Origin: Dokdonella_A sp014338185
GTDB lineage: Bacteria; Pseudomonadota; Gammaproteobacteria; Xanthomonadales; Rhodanobacteraceae
Direction: 5' to 3'
Assembly: GCA_030263295.1 (NCBI GenBank)
Contig: SZOS01000006.1
Location: forward strand, 24,160 to 88,159
Length of the DNA: 64,000 nt
The translations under genes and the position numbers were made by a program. The notes under the pieces are model-generated. The model did no database searches. It had not been told where the DNA came from and worked only from the letters and a program-made list of their open reading frames with translations. Shown here piece by piece: positions 1 through 8,774 of the stretch. Numbering within the stretch: position 1 is the stretch's first letter; each line of letters begins with the position of its first letter.

Positions 1-160
1 AGTCGGCCAGCTGTTCGGCGTAGACATCCTGCACACAAGGATCGCAGCCACTGTCGCAGCAGTCGCCCGGCAGTGGCCGCTCGGGTGGCTGCGGCCGTGG
101 GTCGTGCGAGGGGTCGTCGATCACGACATGAAGTATGCGACGTGCTGCGCGCAGCAACAT
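1..160 (-). CDS. Oxidoreductase-like domain protein, 3' end cut off by the window edge
   Basis: On the minus strand an ATG at 160 opens a frame that is still open at base 1, giving about 53 residues. They contain PERPLPGDCCDSGCDPCVQD and then VYAEQL, which matches the short Cys-rich 'oxidoreductase-like' domain (PF09791 type), where Pro-rich sequence precedes a CCxSGCxxC cluster and a V-Y-E motif. The family is small and its function is unknown; the cysteines may bind metal. There is no clear ribosome binding site upstream of 160, and a GTG at 124 is an alternative start. The gene is divergent from the UDG-like gene at 317. The family call is fairly firm because the Cys motif is distinctive; the start is uncertain. 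Confidence 0.6.
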   Translation of the reverse strand, partial: MLLRAARRILHVVIDDPSHDPRPQPPERPLPGDCCDSGCDPCVQDVYAEQLAD

Positions 161-316
161 GAACACAGTGGAAAGCCGGCGCCCGGGTCGGGCTGGTGGC
201 GAGCGCGCCATGATTGCGTTTGTGCGCAGGCGGCGCCACATTGGCTGGCGTTGGGATGCATCGACCGCGCATGTGGCGCGCGATGCGTGCGATCCGGCGG
301 CGGAGGTCCGCAAGCC

Positions 317-952
317 ATGTCATCCACCCAGGCGGTCAAGCCGGTCGTGCCGCGCGAGCGACTCGACACGCTGCTGCGCCAGATCCGCGCCTGTACCGTG
401 TGCGCACGCCACCTGCCGCTGGGGCCGGCGCCCTTGCTCCAGGTCGGTGCCGGCGCGCGACTGCTCATCGTGAGCCAGGCACCCAGTGCCAAGGCACACC
501 TGGCCGGCATCCCCTGGCATGACGCAAGTGGGCGACGCCTGCGCGAATGGCTCGGCATCGATGAGACGCTGTTCCACGATCCCGCACGCGTGGCGATCGT
601 GCCGATGGGGTTTTGCTATCCCGGACGCGGGCCGCACGGCGACCTGCCGCCGCGACCGGAGTGTGCACCGCTGTGGCACGAGCGCGTGATGGCCCATCTC
701 ACCCAGGTGCGCCTGACCCTGCTGATCGGCGCATGGGCGCAACGCCATTTCCTCGGCAGCGGGGCCCGCCTCGGTGTGACCGAAACGGTGGCCGCGTTCA
801 TGCAGGGGCCGTCGCCGTGGCTGGCATTGCCGCATCCCTCGCCGCGCAACACCGCGTGGTTCCAGCGCCACCCTTGGTTCGAGCGCGACTTGTTGCCGCT
901 GTTGCGCAGACGCGTGGCAGAGGTGCTCGAACTTCCCGATACAGGAGCATGA
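317..952 (+). CDS. Uracil-DNA glycosylase superfamily protein
   Basis: This 211-residue protein resembles the small bacterial UDG-like family: an early CTVCARHLPLG segment, then a strand leading into SQAPSAKAHLAGIPW (the usual active-site loop region), and a late ALPHPSPRN motif corresponding to the conserved HPS/HPSP loop that contacts DNA in the superfamily. It would act on uracil or other damaged bases, or serve a related nucleic-acid role. ATG 317 is chosen because GGAGG lies 11 bases upstream and the frame before it has no UDG character. Only one Cys pair is present, so it is not a classic iron-sulfur family 4 enzyme. The next gene starts 3 bases after the stop, so the two are probably co-transcribed. 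Confidence 0.72.
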   Translation: MSSTQAVKPVVPRERLDTLLRQIRACTVCARHLPLGPAPLLQVGAGARLLIVSQAPSAKAHLAGIPWHDASGRRLREWLGIDETLFHDPARVAIVPMGFCYPGRGPHGDLPPRPECAPLWHERVMAHLTQVRLTLLIGAWAQRHFLGSGARLGVTETVAAFMQGPSPWLALPHPSPRNTAWFQRHPWFERDLLPLLRRRVAEVLELPDTGA

Positions 953-955
953 ATC

Positions 956-1333
956 ATGACTACAGCCAAGCCGACCCGGCGCGATATCGTGTTGCAGCGC
1001 GCCTATGAGGATCCGGGCGCACGCGACGGTTATCGCGTACTGGTCGACCACTTCTGGCCACGTGGTCGCAGCAAGGAGGTGCTGCGCCTGGACGAATGGG
1101 CCAAGGACATCGCCCCCAGCGCCGAGCTCATCCACTGGTACGGCCATGTGCCCGAGCGCTGGCCCGAGTTCCAGCGCCGCTATCTGGCCGAACTGGCCAC
1201 CGCGCCACATCAGCAGCGGCTGCGCGAGCTGCTCGCGGCAGCCGGCAGGCGGCGCATCACGCTCGTCTATGGGGCGCGCACGCCCACGCAGAATCAGGCC
1301 GTGGTGGTGCGCGAGGCCTTGCTCGCGTTGTAG
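956..1333 (+). CDS. DUF488 family protein
   Basis: The 125-residue protein shows the DUF488 (YeaO-like) pattern: RAYEDP near the start, YRVLVDHFWPRGRSKE, LDEWAKDIAPSAEL, then HWYGHVPERWPEFQRRY and a closing LVYGARTPTQNQAVV. The family is small and cytoplasmic with no established biochemical function. ATG 956 follows an AGGAG and begins 3 bases after the UDG-like gene, so the two form a likely transcription unit. The length is normal for the family. Confidence 0.85.
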   Translation: MTTAKPTRRDIVLQRAYEDPGARDGYRVLVDHFWPRGRSKEVLRLDEWAKDIAPSAELIHWYGHVPERWPEFQRRYLAELATAPHQQRLRELLAAAGRRRITLVYGARTPTQNQAVVVREALLAL

Positions 1334-1452
1334 CGGGCGTGCCCATCCTGCCGCATTCGGCGCGTGCGATGCGGGATTGGGCCGCAGTCCGCGCGCGCCT
1401 GCGTGCGGATGCTAGAGTCGGGCGTCACCAGCGCTTGATGAGGATCGACCCG

Positions 1453-2370
1453 ATGGACAGCTTCTACCCGATCGGCACGCCGGGCCAACCATGGGGTGCG
1501 GCCGAACGCGCACAGTGGCTGGCACGCCAGCGCCGCCAGCGCAGCTATGCCGACGACGTGCTGGCGCCGCTCGATGGCCTGCGCGGCCAGCATGAGGTGA
1601 GCCAGTACGGCGAGCTCGTGTATGGCGCCGAGCGCTTCACGCTGCATGCGATCCGCTCGCGCCACTGGGCCGAGACCTTGCCGTGCGCGCTCGTGACCGG
1701 CGGCGTGCACGGCTACGAGACCAGCGGCGTGCACGGTGCGCTCGCGTTCGCGCAACAGCACCTGGGCGACTACGCCGGACGGCTCAACGTGCTCGTGGTG
1801 CCGTGCGTGAGTCCGTGGGCGTACGAGCGCATCCACCGCTGGAACCCGCTTGCGCTCGACCCCAACCGTTCATTCCATGGATCCGGTTCCTGCGCCGAAT
1901 CCACCGCGCTGCTGCAACTGGTCGCGCCGCTGCGCGAGCGCTGCCTCGTGCACATCGACCTGCATGAGACTACCGACAGCGACGAGTCCGAGTTCCGCCC
2001 GGCACTGGCCGCGCGCGACGGCAAGCCGTTCGAGCCTGGCACCATCCCGGACGGGTTCTACGTGGTCGATGACACCGAGCAGCCACAGCCGCAGTTCCAG
2101 CATGCGATCATCACGGCGGTCGCGCAGGTCACCCACATCGCCCCGGCCGACGCCAACAACCAGATCATCGGTTCGCCCGTGGTGGCCCCCGGCGTGATCC
2201 GCTATGCGCTGCGCGAGCTGGGCCTGTGCGCGGGCATCACCGCGGCGCGCTACAAGAGCACCACCGAAGTCTATCCCGACAGCCCGCGCGCGACCCCGGG
2301 GCAATGCAACGCGGCGCAGGTGGCCGCGGTGCGCGCGGCGCTCGATTTCGCGCTGGCCCAGCCCGCCTGA
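1453..2370 (+). CDS. M14-type zinc carboxypeptidase / succinylglutamate desuccinylase-like hydrolase
   Basis: About 305 residues. The M14 zinc signature is visible: LVTGGVHGYETSG supplies the His and Glu ligands (H-x-x-E), LDPNRSF matches the substrate-carboxylate loop, and LVHIDLHETTDSD supplies the third His ligand. No signal peptide or membrane segment is seen, so it is probably a cytoplasmic peptidase or amidohydrolase acting on a small acylated amino acid or peptide. ATG 1453 is preferred because AGGA lies 8 bases upstream; an in-frame ATG at 1438 would add five residues. It stands alone between DUF488 and the TPR-methyltransferase pair. The substrate cannot be read from the sequence. 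Confidence 0.75.
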   Translation: MDSFYPIGTPGQPWGAAERAQWLARQRRQRSYADDVLAPLDGLRGQHEVSQYGELVYGAERFTLHAIRSRHWAETLPCALVTGGVHGYETSGVHGALAFAQQHLGDYAGRLNVLVVPCVSPWAYERIHRWNPLALDPNRSFHGSGSCAESTALLQLVAPLRERCLVHIDLHETTDSDESEFRPALAARDGKPFEPGTIPDGFYVVDDTEQPQPQFQHAIITAVAQVTHIAPADANNQIIGSPVVAPGVIRYALRELGLCAGITAARYKSTTEVYPDSPRATPGQCNAAQVAAVRAALDFALAQPA

Positions 2371-2570
2371 ACAACGGCGGCAGGCAGGTCCGAAGACTGC
2401 GCAAGGGTGCGCAGTGCGGGGGTCTGCGCCGACGTGTGGTCCCAGTCATCGGTTGAGGGCTGTGCGCGACCGGTTCGATGGCGCGCCCACACCGGCGGTG
2501 GCTGGCGCCACGCCCACGGCTGTCGGCAGTTGCGCTAGTCTTGCGGGCTTCGCCGCGCTTGGGGATAGCC

Positions 2571-4034
2571 ATGGTTGATGCACGTCTGGAGCCGCTGCTC
2601 GCGCTGCACCGCGCCGGCCGCCTGGGCGAGGCCGAGGCCGGCTATCGACAGTGCCTGGCCGAGGGCATCGACGCCACGCTGCCGCTGTCCGGGCTGTTGC
2701 TGCAACAAGGGCGCCACGCGGAGGCGGCCGGATTGCTCGAACCGGTATTCGCAGCGGGCACCCACAGTCCCGACATGGCAGTCAACCTGTCGATTGCGCT
2801 GCGCAAGCTTGGGCGTGATGCCGATGCAGTGCGTGTGGCGCGCCAGGCCAGCACCAGCGCACCCGAACGCCCGGCGGTATGGAATGCGCTCGGCCTGGCA
2901 GCGCTGGAGGCAGGCGATGCACAAACTGCGCTGGCGGCCTTCGGCGAGGGCCTGCGCCTGGTTCCCGGCAACGCCGCGCTGGCCCTGCATCGGGCCAAGG
3001 CATTGCGTCGGCTCGGCCGCCCTGCCGAGGCGCTGCCGTTGCTGGAGCAACTCGTCGCCACCGCGCCGGACCTGCTCGAAGCCTGGCGCGACTTGACCAC
3101 CGCGCGCAGCGCCGTGGGGCAGCATGCCGCAGCGCTCGACAGCGCGACCCGGGCGCTGCAACTGGATCCGCATGATCCGGACGTGGCACTCGAACACGCC
3201 AGTGCCTTGATGCATGCCGGGCGCACCGGCGAAGCCATCAGGCGGCTGGAACGGCTCGAAGGCAAGGCGCAGACCTGGATGTGGCTGGCCCAGGCACGCC
3301 TGCGCGACAACGACGTGGCCGGCGCCCGCGCGGCCTATGCGCGCGCCGCGGAGCGCGACCCGGACAATCCGTTCGTCAAGCATTTCCTCGCGGCGATCGA
3401 TGGCGACTTGCCCACCGAGGTCGAGGCCGACTACATCCGCAAGCTGTTCGATGATTTCGCACCACGCTTCGAATCGATCCTCGTCGATGGCCTAGCCTAC
3501 GGTACCCCGAAGCTGCTGGCGCAGTTCCTCGCCGCAAACGGCGTGACGGGGGCCAGGCAGGTCCTGGACCTGGGATGCGGTACCGGCCTCATGGGCGTGG
3601 AACTGGCGGCGCCCGGACGCATGATCGACGGACTGGACCTGTCCGAGCGCATGCTCGCGCAGGCGCGTGCCAAGGGCATCTACCGGGAACTGCACTCGGC
3701 CGAATTGCTGCAGTTCCTGCGTGATACCCCGCGGCGCTGGGATCTCGTGCTGGCAGTGGATGTGTTTGTCTACGTTGCCCATCTCGCGCCGGTGTTCGCG
3801 GCGGTGCACCAGCGGTTGGAGGACGGCGGACATTTCGCATTCTCGATCGAATGCAGCGACGGCGCCGGCACGCAGCTGTTGCCGCGCACTGGGCGTTATC
3901 GCCATGCGCCCGAGCAATTGGTGCGGTTGCTCGCCGATGCCGGCTTCACTGCCATCCGGCGTGAGCCGGTGACCGTACGCTTTGAAGTGGGCGAGCCGGT
4001 CGCAGGCGAACTTTTGCTCGCGCGTCGCGGCTGA
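2571..4034 (+). CDS. TPR-repeat SAM-dependent methyltransferase (first of a tandem pair)
   Basis: A 487-residue protein in two parts. Residues 1 to about 290 are helical TPR-like repeats (for example ALRKLGRDADAVRVARQAST and similar A/L-rich pairs). The C-terminal part is a class I methyltransferase with VLDLGCGTGLMGVEL as the SAM-binding motif I, IDGLDLSERMLAQAR as motif II and WDLVLAVDVFVYV as the motif IV region. The linker EADYIRKLFDDFAPRFES is typical of contractile-ring/TPR methyltransferases. The methyl acceptor is unknown; TPRs usually bind a partner protein. GGGGA upstream supports ATG 2571. The following gene at 4262 has the same length and architecture and is clearly a paralogue. 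Confidence 0.85.
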   Translation: MVDARLEPLLALHRAGRLGEAEAGYRQCLAEGIDATLPLSGLLLQQGRHAEAAGLLEPVFAAGTHSPDMAVNLSIALRKLGRDADAVRVARQASTSAPERPAVWNALGLAALEAGDAQTALAAFGEGLRLVPGNAALALHRAKALRRLGRPAEALPLLEQLVATAPDLLEAWRDLTTARSAVGQHAAALDSATRALQLDPHDPDVALEHASALMHAGRTGEAIRRLERLEGKAQTWMWLAQARLRDNDVAGARAAYARAAERDPDNPFVKHFLAAIDGDLPTEVEADYIRKLFDDFAPRFESILVDGLAYGTPKLLAQFLAANGVTGARQVLDLGCGTGLMGVELAAPGRMIDGLDLSERMLAQARAKGIYRELHSAELLQFLRDTPRRWDLVLAVDVFVYVAHLAPVFAAVHQRLEDGGHFAFSIECSDGAGTQLLPRTGRYRHAPEQLVRLLADAGFTAIRREPVTVRFEVGEPVAGELLLARRG

Positions 4035-4261
4035 GGCAGGGGCGAGCGTCGGTCCGGGTGCGTGTGGCGCCCGATGGGGCGTCGACCCGCGTGGTGCTGG
4101 GGCCATGCGTCAGGCACAGGCGGTGGCTGGTCGCACTGCCATTGGAGGCCCGTGGCCGCATGCACGCCTGGCGCCCGGTTTGTCGAGGCGATGCAGCAGT
4201 GCGCCACCCGTCCGGGTGTATGCGCTAGGCTAGGCGGCTGTCGATCCGTTCCCGTGCGCCC

Positions 4262-5725
4262 ATGGCCCATCCGCGCCTCGAATCCTGCCTCGCGCTCCAC
4301 CGTGCCGATCGCCTCGTCGAAGCCGAAGCCGGTTACCGTGCCTGCCTGGCCGACGGCATCGATGCACACCTGCCGTTGTCGGCCCTGCTGCTGCAGCAAG
4401 GACGCCACGACGAGGTGGTGGCCTTGCTGGAGCCGCAGGTCGCCACGCATGGCGACAATGCCAATCTCGCGATCAATCTGTCGATCGCGCTGCGCAAGAG
4501 CGGCCGCAATGACGATGCGCTGCGCGTCGCGCGCCAGACGACTGCACAGGCGCCCGGCCATCCCGCGGCATGGAACGCGCAGGGGCTCGCTGCGCTCGAG
4601 AGCGGGGATGCCGAGACGGCGCTGCATGCCTTCGAACAGGGGCTGCGACTCGCGCCCGGCCAGCTCGCGCTCGACCTGCATCGCAGCAAGGCGCTGCGCC
4701 ACCTCGCGCGGCATGCCGAGGCGGTCCAGGTCCTGCAGCGCTTGGTGGCGTCGGCACCGGACATGCTCGAGGCATGGCGCGACCTGGCCACGGCACAGAC
4801 CGCACTCGGTCAGTACCAGGCCGCGCTCAAGAGTGCCGAACGTGCCATGCGCCTGGCACCGAGTGATGCCGAGGTCAGCCTGCAGCACGCGGTGGCGCTG
4901 CTGCACGCGGGCCAGACGCGCGTGGCGATCCAGCGGCTCGAACAGCTGCAGGCCGATCCGCAGGCCTGGGTGTGGCTCGCGCAGGCGCGACTGCGCGACA
5001 ACGACATCGAAGGCGCGCGCGCCGCCTACGAACACGCTGCTGCGCGTGATCCCGACGATCCCTTCATCCGACACTTCATGGCGGCGCTGGGCGGTGAACT
5101 GCCCGAGCAGGTCGAGGCCGACTACATCCGCAAGCTGTTCGATGACTTCGCGGCGCGGTTCGAGTCGACCCTGGTGGATGCACTGGCCTACAGCGCGCCG
5201 AAGCTGCTGCCGCGCTTCCTCGCCGCGCACGGCGCCGATGATGCGAACCGGATCCTGGACCTGGGCTGCGGTACCGGCCTTGTTGGGGCGGCATTGGCAG
5301 CAGCAGGACGCACGATCGATGGCGTGGACCTGTCCGAACGCATGCTCGCGCATGCGCGTGCCAAGGGCGTCTATCGCGAGTTGCACGCGGCCGAGCTGCT
5401 GCAGTTCCTGAACGGGACGCGGCTGTGCTGGGACCTGGTGATCGCCGCCGACGTATTCGTCTACGTCGCGCATCTTGCGCCGGTATTTGCAGCCATTCAC
5501 TCCCGCCTCGAGCCGGGTGGATGGTTTGCGTTCTCGATCGAATGCAGTGACGGGCCCGATACGCAGCTGCTGCCACAGACCGGGCGCTATCGCCACTCGC
5601 CCGAAGCGCTGGTGCGTGAGCTGGCCGCCGCCGGGTTCGACCAGGTGCAGCGCGAGACCCTCACTTTGCGCATGGAGATGGGCAAGCCGGTCGCAGGCGA
5701 ACTGCTGCTCGCGCGGCGCGGCTGA
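4262..5725 (+). CDS. TPR-repeat SAM-dependent methyltransferase (second of a tandem pair)
   Basis: Also 487 residues and colinear with the gene before it from start to stop. N-terminal TPR repeats are followed by EADYIRKLFDDFAARFES and the methyltransferase core ILDLGCGTGLVGAAL, IDGVDLSERMLAHAR and WDLVIAADVFVYV. Both proteins end in KPVAGELLLARRG or nearly so. The catalytic half is more alike between the two than the TPR half, which suggests duplication followed by change in partner binding. No strong Shine-Dalgarno is visible before ATG 4262, and the 227-bp gap before it holds nothing recognisable. The substrate is unknown. Confidence 0.85.
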   Translation: MAHPRLESCLALHRADRLVEAEAGYRACLADGIDAHLPLSALLLQQGRHDEVVALLEPQVATHGDNANLAINLSIALRKSGRNDDALRVARQTTAQAPGHPAAWNAQGLAALESGDAETALHAFEQGLRLAPGQLALDLHRSKALRHLARHAEAVQVLQRLVASAPDMLEAWRDLATAQTALGQYQAALKSAERAMRLAPSDAEVSLQHAVALLHAGQTRVAIQRLEQLQADPQAWVWLAQARLRDNDIEGARAAYEHAAARDPDDPFIRHFMAALGGELPEQVEADYIRKLFDDFAARFESTLVDALAYSAPKLLPRFLAAHGADDANRILDLGCGTGLVGAALAAAGRTIDGVDLSERMLAHARAKGVYRELHAAELLQFLNGTRLCWDLVIAADVFVYVAHLAPVFAAIHSRLEPGGWFAFSIECSDGPDTQLLPQTGRYRHSPEALVRELAAAGFDQVQRETLTLRMEMGKPVAGELLLARRG

Positions 5726-5739
5726 GGCGCGGTCGCGCG

Positions 5740-6615
5740 TCAGCGTGCGGGCACGCGCGGCTCGCGCCGCGCCAGCACACCGTCGAACATGCGCCGGCCG
5801 GACAGGCCGGCGCGCTGCAGGCGGCGCATTACCTCGGCGGGCAGGTCGCGACCGTGCGAGCGCGCATTGGGCGCCCCCGTGTAGTGGAACAGCAGCGCGC
5901 GCGGGCGCAGCACACGCGCCAGCTCGTCGTAGAAGGCCTGTGCATACAGCTCACCCGCGATCGAAAAGCGTGGCGGGTCGTGCAGGGCCGCGTCGAACGA
6001 GGCGCTCGGCAGCGTCGCGATGTGGCTGGCGATGTCGCGCTGTTCCACCTGCAGGCGCGCCGTCAGTGCCGGATCGGCCGGGTCGGGCGACCACGGGTTG
6101 AGGCTGCGCAGCCACAGCACGTCGGGACTCTTCTCGAACGACACCACGCGCATCGCGCCCGCTTCGCACGCGGCGCGCGCGAAGTAGCCGAGCCCGCCGC
6201 AGGTATCGAGCACGGTCTTGCCGGGCGGTGCCACCAGTGCGACCTTGCGCTGCGCATCCGTGACCGGCGACATCTGCGACGTTGGCAACATCTTGATGCC
6301 GTCGATCTCGAAGGTGGGCGCTCCCCACGGCGTCGGCACGAGCTTGATGAGCGCGCGGTCGTAGCGCTGCGCGACCACGAACGCCGCGCCGTCCCAGTAG
6401 TGGATGGCGCGCTCGCGCAATGACGACGGCCACGGATAGTCGTGCCCTCGCCAGCGCCAGACAGCAGGCGCGAGTTGCACCGGGTCGTTGCCGCGGCCGA
6501 GGTCGAGCGAGCCGGTCCAGCGGTCCAGTCCCGCGCCGAGTGCCGCTCGCATTTGCGCGAGCAGCGGCGCGGTGAGCAGCGGACCACGATAGCGCTGTGG
6601 CTGGGCTGCGTTCAT
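5740..6615 (-). CDS. Class I SAM-dependent methyltransferase
   Basis: A 291-residue protein. After an N-terminal domain with RYDRALIKLVPTPWGAPTFEIDG comes a Rossmann methyltransferase core: TVLDTCGGLGYFARAACEAGA (motif I), VVSFEKSPDVLWL, and SFDAALHDPPRFS, whose DPPR sits where the NPPY/DPPY catalytic motif of N- or C-methyltransferases lies. This resembles the COG2521-type predicted methyltransferases; the acceptor, RNA or protein, is not known. ATG 6615 is used although the frame stays open upstream. It converges with the TPR-methyltransferase ending at 5725 and lies 84 bases downstream of the M61 peptidase gene on the same strand. Confidence 0.75.
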   Translation of the reverse strand: MNAAQPQRYRGPLLTAPLLAQMRAALGAGLDRWTGSLDLGRGNDPVQLAPAVWRWRGHDYPWPSSLRERAIHYWDGAAFVVAQRYDRALIKLVPTPWGAPTFEIDGIKMLPTSQMSPVTDAQRKVALVAPPGKTVLDTCGGLGYFARAACEAGAMRVVSFEKSPDVLWLRSLNPWSPDPADPALTARLQVEQRDIASHIATLPSASFDAALHDPPRFSIAGELYAQAFYDELARVLRPRALLFHYTGAPNARSHGRDLPAEVMRRLQRAGLSGRRMFDGVLARREPRVPAR

Positions 6616-6699
6616 GGGCCGGCCGTGACGGAGGGTCGGCGCGCGTCGCACGGTGCGCCGCCTCGCCGAGCGGGTGCCTGCAGGCGCTGGCAGCCGGCC

Positions 6700-8589
6700 T
6701 CAGCGTGCACGCAGGATTCGCTCCAGCCGATCCGGGCTGCCGGCGATGCGGCGCAGGTGCGGATGGCGCACGCCGCCGCGGTATGGAATCGATACCGTGC
6801 GCAGGTGGTCGCCGCGCCGCACCAGCAGGCGGATCGGCGCGCCATCGCGCTGCGCGCTCGCAAGCGCGCGCTCGAGCCGCTCGCCGCTGTAGGTGGCATC
6901 GTTCACTCCGATCACGAGGGTGTCGCGCGCGAGCCCCGCTTGCCATGCGGGGCTGCCCCAGACCACCGCCGCCAGGCGCCCATCGGCGTCGGCGATGCGC
7001 AGGCCGAGCGAATGGCTGAAATCACGCAGCTGCTGCGCCTTCTCGGTGGCGGCGATGGCCGGGTTCACGCCCGGCTCGTACACGAGCTTCCAGCCAGCGC
7101 GCGCGAGCGCGGCGTGCGACCAGTCGGTGTGCGCATCGAGCCGGCTGCGCAGGAAGGCGTGCCAATCCTGCGCCGGCAACAGGCGAGTCAGGGCGGCCAC
7201 CACCTCGGCCTCGTCATAGGTCGAGGTCGGCGTGAGGCCGCCCGGACCGGCGAAGAACGCGCGCGCGAAGTCGTCGAGCGAGCGGCGCTCGCGCGTGCCC
7301 TCGCGCAGGCGCGCGTCGACATCCAGCCACAGCAGCGCACCCTCGTCGTAGAAGTCGTAGGCGCGCTGCCAGTCTTCCCATGCCTGCGGCGCATCATTGA
7401 ATTCGATGATGCCCTCATTGACGGTGTCCTGCAGGTCGCGCCAGCTGCGTCCGGAACGCTGCTCGGCCGCGGCGACGATGGTTGCGAGCACCGCCAGGCT
7501 CTGTTCATGCGTGCGCAGCCCAGCGCGCGCCGACAGCACCCAGGCCCAGTACTGGGTCTGGCCCTCGTACATCCACAGCAGCGCGTTGCGCATCGGCGTG
7601 TTGTAGTCGGGCGTCGCGGTGGGTGCGGGACGCCGGTACTTGCCGTTCCATGCGTGCACGTATTCATGCGCAAGCAGGTCGTGGTCGACAAATGGCGCCT
7701 CGCCGCGCAGATAGCCGGCCGGCTGCCCGTTCTCGCTGGACTGGCGGTGCTCAAGCCCGATCGCGCTGAACAGCGACGAGGTTGCGAGCAGGAACTCATA
7801 GTGGTCGAACGGGCGTGCGCCGAACACGCGATCGGCCTGCAGCACGAGCGCGCGGTGCGCCGCCAGCATCGCCGGTGTCGCCTCAAGCTCCTCGGGCGCA
7901 TCGGCCATCGCATGCAGCCGCACCGGCGCGCGCGCAGCGTCATCGAGCGCAAGGCTGCGCAGGTGCCGCGCCGCATACAGCGGCGAGTCGATAAGCGTTT
8001 CGAGCGGGGTCGCCGCAAACTCGACCCAGTCACCCTCACGCCGGCCGCCCTCGAGCGCCGTCGCGAACGACCAGCCGGCGGGCAGGCGCACCCGAGCATG
8101 TACCGCCAGTTGGGCCGCCGCCGGCGTGACCGGATACAGGAGCACGCGATGCCACTGCAGTGCGAGCATCTGCGCGGTGGTGGCGATGCGACCCTGGTCG
8201 GCCGCGGTGGGCGAGAAGTACTGGAACTCGACGTCCAGTTGCCGCACTCCCTCGGGAATCTCGGCGTGGAATGCGTACATGTTGACCTCATCGCGGCGCC
8301 AGCGCAGCAGCTGGCCATGGCCACGCAAGGTGAGCCCGGCGATCTGGTGGATCGGACCGGTTGGCGCGTGGTTGCCGGGAATCCACTGCGGGTAGAGCAG
8401 GGTGAGCGGGCCGGGTTGGACCGCAAGGCTCTGCTCCACGCGCTGGATGTTGCGATCGATGTCGCTGACGTCGACGCGCAGCTCAAGCACCGCAGGTGCG
8501 GGTTCCGCCTGCACCTGCACTGCACCGGTTGTGGCGCCGACCACTCCGACGCACAGTACCGCCCGCCACCACCAAGGCCCCATTCGCAT
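6700..8589 (-). CDS. Secreted M61 family metallopeptidase with C-terminal PDZ domain
   Basis: About 629 residues beginning MRMGPWWWRAVLCVGVVGA, a signal peptide ending near VQVQA. The gluzincin motif HEYVHAW gives HExxH, and LWMYEGQTQYW supplies the downstream Glu ligand, as in glycyl aminopeptidases of family M61. The last ~120 residues form a PDZ-like domain (LGLRIADADGRLAAV, then VIGVNDATYSGERLE). It probably trims Gly- or Ala-starting peptides in the periplasm. Start 8589 is chosen for the signal peptide and an upstream GGGG; ATGs at 8583, 8607 and 8622 are alternatives. A second, diverged M61 gene lies at 36301-38214. The terminator at 8705-8734 separates it from the TonB receptor upstream. 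Confidence 0.85.
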   Translation of the reverse strand: MRMGPWWWRAVLCVGVVGATTGAVQVQAEPAPAVLELRVDVSDIDRNIQRVEQSLAVQPGPLTLLYPQWIPGNHAPTGPIHQIAGLTLRGHGQLLRWRRDEVNMYAFHAEIPEGVRQLDVEFQYFSPTAADQGRIATTAQMLALQWHRVLLYPVTPAAAQLAVHARVRLPAGWSFATALEGGRREGDWVEFAATPLETLIDSPLYAARHLRSLALDDAARAPVRLHAMADAPEELEATPAMLAAHRALVLQADRVFGARPFDHYEFLLATSSLFSAIGLEHRQSSENGQPAGYLRGEAPFVDHDLLAHEYVHAWNGKYRRPAPTATPDYNTPMRNALLWMYEGQTQYWAWVLSARAGLRTHEQSLAVLATIVAAAEQRSGRSWRDLQDTVNEGIIEFNDAPQAWEDWQRAYDFYDEGALLWLDVDARLREGTRERRSLDDFARAFFAGPGGLTPTSTYDEAEVVAALTRLLPAQDWHAFLRSRLDAHTDWSHAALARAGWKLVYEPGVNPAIAATEKAQQLRDFSHSLGLRIADADGRLAAVVWGSPAWQAGLARDTLVIGVNDATYSGERLERALASAQRDGAPIRLLVRRGDHLRTVSIPYRGGVRHPHLRRIAGSPDRLERILRAR

Positions 8590-8704
8590 GGCTGCACCCC
8601 GCCGCATCGATGGATCGATCATAGCCGGCGCGAGGGCCGCGCGACCGCGGTCCATGCATGCGGGCACGGCGGGTGCAAGGCGATCGGCCGGCAGGCCGAC
8701 GGCC

Positions 8705-8734
8705 AAAAAAAAGAACGCCCCTTGCGGGGCGTTC
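8705..8734 (-). terminator. Rho-independent terminator of the TonB receptor gene
   Basis: A perfect 9-bp stem (8713-8721 with 8726-8734, GAACGCCCC/GGGGCGTTC) closes a 4-base loop and is followed on the minus strand by eight T residues (8712-8705). It lies about 40 bases downstream of the stop of the receptor gene. Confidence 0.9.
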
Positions 8735-8774
8735 CACGCGGCATGGGCCGCAACAGACAGTCGGGACTGCCCGA

